Below, piece after piece: positions 41,895 through 47,540 of a stretch of DNA of 47,540 bases. Under the pieces are notes generated by a model. The model saw only the letters and a program-made list of their open reading frames with translations. It was not told the origin of the DNA and made no database searches. Each line of letters begins with the position of its first letter. The first letter of the stretch is position 1. Source of the DNA: Lachnospiraceae bacterium (GTDB lineage Bacteria; Bacillota; Clostridia; Lachnospirales; Lachnospiraceae); the NCBI GenBank assembly GCA_017472605.1, contig JAFUPV010000032.1, forward strand, positions 1 through 47,540. Reading direction: 5' to 3'. The translations under genes and the position numbers were made by a program.

Positions 41895-43978
41895 ATTGTC
41901 TCACGCAGCTTCTTAATCGTTTCCGCCATGTTAGTCGGTATCAGAATCTCATTCTGAGACGTGTACATGCCATCATACGGAATATGCTGCGAAACAACAT
42001 TGTACTGAACAATTCCCGGAACCTGAGTGATCAGCTTCAGGATCGTCATTTCATCCACGTTGTGAGTCACATAGGGCAGGATCTTCTGCACCGTTTCTGT
42101 CAGAGAAGAAAAGCTGTCGGTTTTTGCTTTTGCAAGAAGCGCATTGACTACTTTCCGCTGCCGCTCCGTCCGTCCGAAATCATAGGTATTTCCGCTGTAG
42201 CGGTTTCTCGCGTAGCCAACCGCCTGGTATCCGTCCAGATGAACCAGTCCGGCAGACGGAATCAGATGCTCCTCCTCCGGTATGTCGTTTGACTTACACA
42301 TGCTCTTAATGTAGGTATTTGCCACCTGCCGCTCATCTTCTGTGATCTCCAGTTCCACACCTCCGAACGCATCGATAATGTCAATCGCAGAATTAAAATC
42401 GACCATGGCATAGTTGTTGATCTCCACACCGTAGTTCTGTGAAATGGTTTTCACACACAACGGTGCTCCTCCGTAAGCACAGGATGCATTCAGCTTCCGC
42501 ACGCCAACTCCTTCAATGTTCGCATACAGATCACGCAGGAAGGAAGTCAGATAAATCGTTTCTTTATCATAGTTCACAGTCACCAGCATCATCACATCCG
42601 AATTTCCTGTCCAGGAGCTGTTTCTGCGGTCCACACCAATCAGAAGAATGTTGTAAGTGCCGGTTGCATCCACCAGTGTTTCCTTCGCTTCCTCCAGCGC
42701 CGCCGCATGCTCCGCAGCCAGACGTGACTCCTCCGCACTGTCCAGAACCGCTTCTGTCTCAACCACAACATTTCCGGATTCATCAATGTAGGTCATCTCT
42801 TCCAGCGACTCCAGAATCGTCACTTCCTCTTCTCCAACATAATTGGTCTGATTAAAAAGCGCATACTTAAACAGCAGATAGACCGACGCTCCTCCTGCCG
42901 CGAGAAGAATCAGCAGAGCGCTCAGCCCGATCAGCAAAGCCCGCGGCCAACGTTTTTTTCCCGGTTCTTCCGACTGATCTGCTGCGGAGTCTGTGAATTC
43001 CGGTTGTGCGGACTCTTGAGCGAAAGCCGAAGCAGGCACATCCTGACCGGATTCTGCTGCAGAGAATCCCTGATTCATGTCCATCGATGCAGATTCCTGC
43101 TGCAAATCCCTGGAAACAGTCTCACTGTTTCCATCCATTGATGCGGATTCCACACGCATGTCCATGAAAGAAGTTTCACGTTTTCCATCCTGCGATGCAG
43201 ATTCCCGATTCAACCCCACAGGAGGCACTTCCTCATGAAACGAAATGACCGCAGCCTCAGGTTTTAAAAATTCTTCCAGCGAAATTTCTGTCTTCGCGAT
43301 TTCTTCCGCAAGCGTTTCCGGTTCCGCAGACTCCTGATGTTCCTCCAGACAGATCCGGTTCTCTGCAGGGTCTTCCTGCTCCATCCGGCTTCCCTGGTTT
43401 TCCGCAGGGTCTTTTTGCTCCATCCGGCTTCCCTGGTTTTCCGCAGGGTCTTCCTGTTTCATTCGATCTTCCTGGCCAGGTTCCTGCTCTGCGGCCTCAT
43501 ATGCTTCGCAAACCGATTCCAGCAGCTCCAGATTACAACATCTCTCTTTTATCTTTCTGTCATACTCACTCAGCGCATTGTTTTCCGTCTGAATCAGTTT
43601 TCGCAGCTGCAGTGCTGTTTTTTCAATCACAGACCAGTCTGCCTTGATGGCTTTGTATTGATTCTGCAGCAGATTCCGATACTTTTCTTCCGCTTCGTCC
43701 GCAAAATCAAATTCCATCAGCACCTGACCGCAAACAGGAATCATGTTATTGAAATTAATTGCCCCATACTGTCCGCCGTCAATTTTTCGGAAATCCTTTC
43801 CGTTCTTCATCTTCTGATATTTAGGCCTTGGAGCGGAAACAGGGATAAAATATTGTTTCTCTTCCGCAGCAATCAGAATGCCGACCAACGGCCTTGATTC
43901 CTCTTTCCTCTCTGTTACGCGTCTATCATAGCCCCGCAGGTACCTGATGTAATCGTCCTTTATTCGATATAATCTCAT
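41888..43978 (-). CDS. Fusion of a ToxN/AbiQ-type III toxin domain with an LCP cell-wall ligase
   Basis: A 696-residue protein with four parts. Residues 1-162 resemble ToxN/AbiQ endoribonuclease toxins: LYRIKDDYIRYLRGYD start, YFIPVSAPRPKY with the conserved Ser48 region, GAINFNNMIPV at 72-82, and a helical C-terminal half. Residues 163-340 are an acidic linker with three 13-residue repeats (DPAENQGSRMEQ type) and ESAS-MD repeats. One span lies at about 347-368 with KKR before it, placing the toxin in the cytoplasm. Residues 441-625 form an extracellular LCP domain (NILLIGVDRR, SFLRDLY, GGVELEI, GYARNRYSG, FGRTERQRKVVNALL). The start is the toxin's natural start; the binding site (GAGAG, 2 nt away) is weak. 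Upstream lies a ToxI-like repeat array. LCP assignment is sure; the toxin assignment rests on motif memory plus the array. Confidence 0.85.
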   Translation of the reverse strand: MRLYRIKDDYIRYLRGYDRRVTERKEESRPLVGILIAAEEKQYFIPVSAPRPKYQKMKNGKDFRKIDGGQYGAINFNNMIPVCGQVLMEFDFADEAEEKYRNLLQNQYKAIKADWSVIEKTALQLRKLIQTENNALSEYDRKIKERCCNLELLESVCEAYEAAEQEPGQEDRMKQEDPAENQGSRMEQKDPAENQGSRMEQEDPAENRICLEEHQESAEPETLAEEIAKTEISLEEFLKPEAAVISFHEEVPPVGLNRESASQDGKRETSFMDMRVESASMDGNSETVSRDLQQESASMDMNQGFSAAESGQDVPASAFAQESAQPEFTDSAADQSEEPGKKRWPRALLIGLSALLILLAAGGASVYLLFKYALFNQTNYVGEEEVTILESLEEMTYIDESGNVVVETEAVLDSAEESRLAAEHAAALEEAKETLVDATGTYNILLIGVDRRNSSWTGNSDVMMLVTVNYDKETIYLTSFLRDLYANIEGVGVRKLNASCAYGGAPLCVKTISQNYGVEINNYAMVDFNSAIDIIDAFGGVELEITEDERQVANTYIKSMCKSNDIPEEEHLIPSAGLVHLDGYQAVGYARNRYSGNTYDFGRTERQRKVVNALLAKAKTDSFSSLTETVQKILPYVTHNVDEMTILKLITQVPGIVQYNVVSQHIPYDGMYTSQNEILIPTNMAETIKKLRETIY
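43365..43481 (-). repeat. Three 39-bp tandem repeats in the toxin-LCP linker
   Basis: Units starting at 43365, 43404 and 43443 repeat every 39 bp and encode 13-residue DPAENQGSRMEQ-type repeats. The third is partly diverged. They lengthen the cytoplasmic linker between toxin domain and membrane span without changing frame. Confidence 0.85.
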
Positions 43979-44007
43979 TACTCTCGTTATCTTTTCTCCT
44001 GTGTATC

Positions 44008-44034
44008 AGAATTTTTTCTGAATGAAAGAATTCT
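44008..44034 (-). other. Hairpin between the repeat array and the toxin-LCP gene
   Basis: A 27-nt, AT-rich stem-loop (11 pairs with one C-A mismatch, 5-nt loop) lies between the third repeat and the ATG at 43978. In ToxIN loci a terminator occupies this place and limits toxin mRNA relative to antitoxin RNA. Here no U-tract follows, so termination would be weak; RNase processing is another possibility. Confidence 0.6.
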
Positions 44035-44049
44035 TTCCCGCTTTTCTTT

Positions 44050-44160
44050 CCAAATGTCCCACTTAACGGTAGGGACTCACCGCTTTTTGCATTCTCACTT
44101 ACCGGCAGAGAATCGCCGACTTTTTTGTTTCCCACTTTATGGCAGGGACTCGCCAGAAAA
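44050..44160 (-). ncRNA. ToxI-like antitoxin RNA: three 36-37 nt pseudoknot repeats
   Basis: On the minus strand three tandem units precede the toxin-LCP gene. Stem 1 pairs are 44152-44155 with 44140-44143, 44115-44118 with 44103-44106, and 44079-44082 with 44067-44070. The loop of each pairs with a downstream tract: 44145-44148 with 44130-44133, 44108-44113 with 44091-44096, 44072-44076 with 44056-44060. These are H-type pseudoknots. Bases change between units but pairing is kept (T-A for C-G in stem 1; C-G to T-A and G-C to T-A in the pseudoknot helix). Units are joined by A-rich linkers, the kind of site ToxN enzymes cut. A fourth AAAAGCGG fragment follows unit 3. Known ToxI/AntiQ arrays have about 2-6 repeats of ~35 nt. 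Confidence 0.85.
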
Positions 44161-44169
44161 TCGTTTCAT

Positions 44170-44198
44170 GTTCTAACTTACACCGTTGCTTCAATCAA
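44170..44198 (-). promoter_or_regulatory. Putative promoter of the repeat array
   Basis: On the minus strand TTGATT (44193-44198), 17 bp, TAGAAC (44170-44175), overlapping the stop codon region of the upstream ATPase gene. Transcription would start near 44163, just before the first repeat, as expected for an antitoxin RNA. Confidence 0.5.
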
Positions 44199-45761
44199 TA
44201 GCCTGTCACCATACCAGACTTCCTTTACACCAATTTCCTTCTTCTTGTTAAAATTGAATATCAGAATATATCCGGTTTTCAATTGATAAAAATCCAGATA
44301 CTCAGCCGCCTGTTCTTCTCCTGAATCATGATATTTCTGACCTCTCCATATCTTGAGTTCAATAATAAACTGTTCTCCCTGATAATCGACAATCAGATCG
44401 GTCCGTTTCATGCTTCTGGTTTGTGCTTCTACATAGCAATTTCCAACCCCATTAATGATTGGCTTCAGAAATAGCATAAAATACTTTCGTCCAGTCTCTT
44501 CTACAAATGTCTCCTCCGCATCGCCATACAAATAGTGAAACGTTTCAACAAATTTTTCAAGAACCAGCCGCATATTCAAATGCCCATCCATTATAAACTG
44601 ATTTTTATTCTGAAGTGCAGAATCATAAATGCGACTGCCAACTACTTCTTCTGATAGAAACAGATTATACAGAACCGTCTCGAAAATTCGGTTTGCTATT
44701 ACAACCCGATTATGTTCATTCTTAACAAAGCCAAACATCTCCGCAGAATCAATCGCAGGATTTAAGGAATTATAAGGTATATCCTTTCCTTCAAATAGAA
44801 TCACAATAACAATTCTCCTCAATTCCTCATAGTCGTTCAGCTTGTTTGCAAGTGTCTCATACAAGGCATTTTTCTCAGAGATCAGCAGCTTCACTGCCTC
44901 TAAAAGCCCCGACTTCGTCCATGCTGCTGATAAACTGTTAAAATCTGATTTAACAGCAATCACCTCATCAATCATCTGACATAATCGTGATACCAGGAAC
45001 GGATATCCGGATGTATATGAAAAAATCAACGCAGCCATCTGCTTTACATCCATTCCAGTCCGGCAATCTTTTTCATAGCTGATCAGCATTTTTTCAATCT
45101 CATCTGCGGAAAAACTCATATCAACTTTAAAGTCAGTCGCAATGTTCCACGGACTATTATATCGATGATCTTCTTCCGCCCTGATTTTTCGCCTGATATT
45201 TTTTACATCGTAAACTCCGGCAAGAATCACTGATTGAAATGTCGCCCGTTCTCCTCTGCGAATATAATAACCTCTCAATTGTGAAAGGAAATCCACAAAA
45301 ACCTGATTATTTGTCGTACGATCCACCTCATCAATCATCAATACAACCGGTTTTGATGATTTGGAACACCACTCACTGAAACAGCGGAACATTTTCCTCA
45401 AATCATATTTTCGTTCTTCGTCCTGAGAAATCGCCTCAAATTGTACCCGTATTTGTTCTGGAAAATCCATTTCATATAAAAGCTCGTCTACAAATGCTCT
45501 AACAAAGGAATACTCATTCTCAAAGCTTGCATCTCCCAGCATCTGAAAATCCATGTAAGCAACTACATAGGAATCACTCAAATATGATTTCAACGCATTT
45601 AACGTGGTTGTTTTTCCATATTGCCGTGCACGATTTATCGTAAAATATGCGCCGGCATCTACTAATTTTCGAATTTCTTTTAAGCGACCTTGAATATCAA
45701 CCATATAATGAAACTGAGGATCGCATGCCCCAGTCACATTAAACACTTTTTTTCTATCCAT
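44178..45761 (-). CDS. AAA ATPase with C-terminal PD-(D/E)XK nuclease-like domain
   Basis: A 527-residue protein of the AAA-ATPase-like/PDDEXK_9 family. The ATPase part has an altered Walker A (NRARQYGKTTTLNAL, residues ~44-58), Walker B with VVLMIDEVD, and a winged-helix-like region. The C-terminal ~120 residues contain RTDLIVDYQGEQFIIELKIW, giving the D and E-x-K of a PD-(D/E)XK fold. Members are frequent, often in several copies, in gut Clostridia and Bacteroidetes genomes; their role is unproven, with mobile-element or defence functions suggested. The gene is clearly richer in A+T than its neighbours, suggesting transfer. ATG 45761 with GGAG upstream is preferred to a TTG 3 nt earlier. 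Confidence 0.87.
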   Translation of the reverse strand: MDRKKVFNVTGACDPQFHYMVDIQGRLKEIRKLVDAGAYFTINRARQYGKTTTLNALKSYLSDSYVVAYMDFQMLGDASFENEYSFVRAFVDELLYEMDFPEQIRVQFEAISQDEERKYDLRKMFRCFSEWCSKSSKPVVLMIDEVDRTTNNQVFVDFLSQLRGYYIRRGERATFQSVILAGVYDVKNIRRKIRAEEDHRYNSPWNIATDFKVDMSFSADEIEKMLISYEKDCRTGMDVKQMAALIFSYTSGYPFLVSRLCQMIDEVIAVKSDFNSLSAAWTKSGLLEAVKLLISEKNALYETLANKLNDYEELRRIVIVILFEGKDIPYNSLNPAIDSAEMFGFVKNEHNRVVIANRIFETVLYNLFLSEEVVGSRIYDSALQNKNQFIMDGHLNMRLVLEKFVETFHYLYGDAEETFVEETGRKYFMLFLKPIINGVGNCYVEAQTRSMKRTDLIVDYQGEQFIIELKIWRGQKYHDSGEEQAAEYLDFYQLKTGYILIFNFNKKKEIGVKEVWYGDRLLIEATV

Positions 45762-45791
45762 CAAATCTCCAACCAGCTTTCCAGATTTTAC

Positions 45792-46277
45792 CTACAGTCC
45801 ATATTCCTTTCTCAGCTGCTCAATCGTTTCATAAGGAAATGATTCCGCACATCCTTCTTCAATTTCAAGAATCCGAATCACTTCTTTTACCAGCTCCGTG
45901 GCATTTTCACTATGCCCGTTCCCACAGTCGCCCCTGCGGACAAACCACACCTGGTCATAGATTTCCAGTTGGGAAATGATCCGGTTGATTTCGCTTTTAA
46001 AACAAAATTCATTTTCCCCGGACGGACAGCCATAGCGCATGTAAACATCCTGAAGTCTCCGGATTACCGCCTGACGGTTTATGTCCAGTGGAAGGTATAC
46101 ACGAACATTGTCCGTTTCATCTGGTATCGCACCCGGTTCTCCACTCTGGTTTGCAGACTTGCACCTGCCTCTGGTCTGATTTACTTCCGGCGCGGTCAGA
46201 TCCGCCAGCGTCGTTTCGTTTATGTACAAAACGTTTTCCGGCACTGGTTTGATATCAAGTGAATGATGCGTTGCCAT
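45792..46277 (-). CDS. Protein of unknown function (conserved-looking, soluble)
   Basis: A 161-residue acidic protein without membrane spans. Landmarks are an N-terminal KPVPENVLYINETTLADL, the central PGAIPDETDNVRVYLPLDIN followed by a helix RQAVIRRLQDVYMRYG, and a C-terminal EGCAESFPYETIEQLRKEYG. It resembles a family often seen in Lachnospiraceae genomes with no assigned function. It has a consensus-like promoter and GGAGGT 5 nt before the ATG at 46277, and lies 30 bp before the ATPase gene, so both are probably cotranscribed. Confidence 0.7.
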   Translation of the reverse strand: MATHHSLDIKPVPENVLYINETTLADLTAPEVNQTRGRCKSANQSGEPGAIPDETDNVRVYLPLDINRQAVIRRLQDVYMRYGCPSGENEFCFKSEINRIISQLEIYDQVWFVRRGDCGNGHSENATELVKEVIRILEIEEGCAESFPYETIEQLRKEYGL

Positions 46278-46324
46278 TGTACACCTCCATCCTGTCATAA
46301 ATCCGTTCAATCAGCAACAATCTA

Positions 46325-46353
46325 ATTATACGCAATTTTCCAGCAAATAGCAA
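46325..46353 (-). promoter_or_regulatory. Promoter for the unknown-protein/ATPase unit
   Basis: On the minus strand TTGCTA (46348-46353), exactly 17 bp, perfect TATAAT (46325-46330), 48 bp before the ATG at 46277. Read-through from here would also reach the repeat array and toxin-LCP gene. Confidence 0.75.
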
Positions 46354-46384
46354 CTGTTAAAATGACATCCCCTCTTCAATCCGC

Positions 46385-47149
46385 TTACTTCCTGTTTCTC
46401 GCACCAGATGTTCCCCGTTTTTTCATTCTGACTGCAGTCAGTCCTTTCCCATCCCACACCTCATCCACAAGTTCATTTTGACACCGGGTATCCATCCTTC
46501 CCCATGTATAGAAATACATTTGTTTCAGCCTCTGATTCATGCCATTCATGTCATAGGTGTTCGGATATCCCTGAGATTCCATCCACTCCAGTCGTTCCCG
46601 AGACTCCGGATTGTCTTTATCCGCAATCGTCTCCAGACATTCATAATATCCCCAGATTCCTCCGCAGTCTTCAATCGGACACTCCCCTTTATACTTCATC
46701 ACCTGCGGATAATTCCATTCCCAGTCATCGATAACCGTTTCCACAGTTACCCGATGATCCCACTGATCACCTAAATCATAGGTGTATGTAAACCATCCAT
46801 CCTCTTTCAGATATTCATCAATCAGCGTGCCATTTGCCTCCAGGCATTCATACATTCCGCCAAACCACGCATCTTCCAAATCCTCAAATATCTTCAAATT
46901 CTGATGGCAGAATTCAAATTCAAACAGATGATAACCACTCCAGCCCATCACCTCATTCAAAATCATGCTCAACTGGGAAAACGTAATTCCCGACGGCACA
47001 ACAAATCTTCGCCAGATTGGCGGTTTTGAGTTCTTGATTGCAATTTTCAGCTGAAACGCTTTCATCGTTGGTTCTTCTCCCTTTCTTTCGATCCACTGTA
47101 AAATAAGCTGCCGCTCTTTGCTGCAAGATTCTTTCTGAAATTCTTTCAT
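46385..47149 (-). CDS. Plasmid pRiA4b ORF-3 family protein
   Basis: A 254-residue protein. FQLKIAIKNSKPPIWRRFVV followed by TFSQLSMILNEVMGWSGYHL and the FTYTYDLGDQWDHRVTVETV segment are the hallmarks of the pRiA4b ORF-3 family, together with ECPIEDCGGIWGYYECLETI (possible metal-binding Cys pair). The family is common on plasmids and accessory regions; its function is not established. An in-frame ATG at 47065 fits the usual family N-terminus; ATG 47149 adds 28 residues and sits 9 bp after the preceding stop. Both binding sites are weak. Confidence 0.85.
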   Translation of the reverse strand: MKEFQKESCSKERQLILQWIERKGEEPTMKAFQLKIAIKNSKPPIWRRFVVPSGITFSQLSMILNEVMGWSGYHLFEFEFCHQNLKIFEDLEDAWFGGMYECLEANGTLIDEYLKEDGWFTYTYDLGDQWDHRVTVETVIDDWEWNYPQVMKYKGECPIEDCGGIWGYYECLETIADKDNPESRERLEWMESQGYPNTYDMNGMNQRLKQMYFYTWGRMDTRCQNELVDEVWDGKGLTAVRMKKRGTSGARNRK

Positions 47150-47158
47150 AACATCTTC

Positions 47159-47527
47159 TTATTGCGTCAGCACGGTCTCCTGATACTCCTTAAAAACAGC
47201 TTCCGCGTCATAGTCCGGCGCATACTTACCGGCGACCTGAACGATCCGGCGGATCGTCGCCTCCTCCGCGTCCAGCGCAAACAGAATCTGGTCAATTGTT
47301 CCGCCTTTTCTCAGCATCCGGCAGCAGGAACGTACCAGCATTCGGCTGAGACCCTCATCACGTCCGGTATGGTATCCACTCTCGTGTCCCTCATGGTACC
47401 CTTCCTCACGCCCAACGCTCTTCCCATCCCGCCAGATCCTTTTCGCTTCATATTCCAACACCTGTCCACCCATAATCGTTCCAACTCCTTCCTGAATTTT
47501 CCTGCATCCCCTCGCCAGCGCATTCAC
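47159..47527 (-). CDS. Short protein with GREEGYHEGHESG repeat, possibly the tail of a broken Rpn/PD-(D/E)XK-type gene
   Basis: A 122-residue frame. The middle has Gly/Glu/His-rich imperfect tetrapeptides (GREEGYHEGHESGYHTGRDE) and the C-terminus has an HTH-like stretch (DQILFALDAEEATIRRIVQV). This layout is typical of the C-terminal end of Rpn-family or PD-(D/E)XK transposase-like nucleases, whose N-terminal nuclease domain is missing here. Two in-frame stops (TAG TGA) directly precede the ATG at 47527, so it is either a complete small gene or the end of a frameshifted one. The window ends 13 bases further. Confidence 0.5.
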   Translation of the reverse strand: MNALARGCRKIQEGVGTIMGGQVLEYEAKRIWRDGKSVGREEGYHEGHESGYHTGRDEGLSRMLVRSCCRMLRKGGTIDQILFALDAEEATIRRIVQVAGKYAPDYDAEAVFKEYQETVLTQ

Positions 47528-47540
47528 TACCGTTTCCGTC

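Noticed and set aside
43926-44135. A 69-codon minus-strand frame across the repeat array with repeated SLPVSE/SLPLSG-like peptides
   Set aside because: The peptide repeats are a by-product of the RNA repeats. The frame runs into the toxin gene in another frame, has no good ribosome binding site, and the covarying base pairs explain the repeats better.
44050-44160. CRISPR array
   Set aside because: The repeats are contiguous 36-37 nt units with no unique spacers and no cas genes nearby.

Overview
The window looks like the chromosome of a spore-forming Gram-positive anaerobe, most likely a Lachnospiraceae-type member of Clostridia. The pointers are a spoIIA/sigF/spoVA sporulation cluster, GGAGG-type ribosome binding sites throughout, LytR-CpsA-Psr (LCP) cell-wall ligases, a cdaA-cdaR pair, and a maltodextrin-type ABC operon with an AraC-type two-component system. 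Nearly everything is on the minus strand. No rRNA, tRNA, insertion sequence or CRISPR array was seen.

Left part (1-14700): carbohydrate use. A truncated NMT1-type binding lipoprotein at the edge is followed, in reverse reading order, by a secreted GH13 alpha-amylase, a second sugar-binding lipoprotein, malG- and malF-like permeases, a malE-like binding protein, a YesM/YesN-type sensor-regulator pair, glycogen/maltodextrin phosphorylase, a divergent AraC regulator and a small XRE regulator. Together they sense, import and phosphorolyse alpha-glucans.

Middle part (14800-21600): sporulation and envelope stress. spoIIAA-spoIIAB-sigF leads into spoVAA-spoVAB-spoVAC behind a good sigma-G promoter, but spoVAD and spoVAE are absent here. 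Next come a zinc-ribbon/TPR membrane protein, a 45-codon gene with its own promoter, and an HtrA/DegP protease.

Right-middle part (21640-40630): cell-surface polymer. Two tandem LCP ligases and a polyprenyl-phosphate sugar transferase are followed by three glycosyltransferases, a Wzt/Wzm-type ABC exporter, a lone rfbC, a rhamnosyltransferase-like enzyme and a polymerase-like membrane protein. These join, with no terminator that I can see, to a true HPr gene, cdaR, the c-di-AMP synthase cdaA and two membrane proteins of unknown function.

Right end (40926-47540): an aromatic-acid-exporter-like protein converges on the most unusual locus. This is a 696-residue protein whose first ~162 residues look like a ToxN/AbiQ type III toxin endoribonuclease. 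It continues through a low-complexity linker and one membrane span into a complete extracellular LCP domain. Directly upstream, in the place of a ToxI antitoxin, are three 36-37 nt tandem repeats. Each folds as an H-type pseudoknot, and the paired bases covary between repeats. A promoter precedes the array and a hairpin separates it from the toxin-LCP gene. Beyond it lie an AT-rich AAA ATPase/PD-(D/E)XK gene, a family-of-unknown-function gene, a pRiA4b ORF-3-type gene and a gene with a GREEG-like repeat, an accessory or defence-like neighbourhood. A type III toxin-antitoxin system built into a membrane-bound cell-wall ligase is the main candidate for something undescribed.
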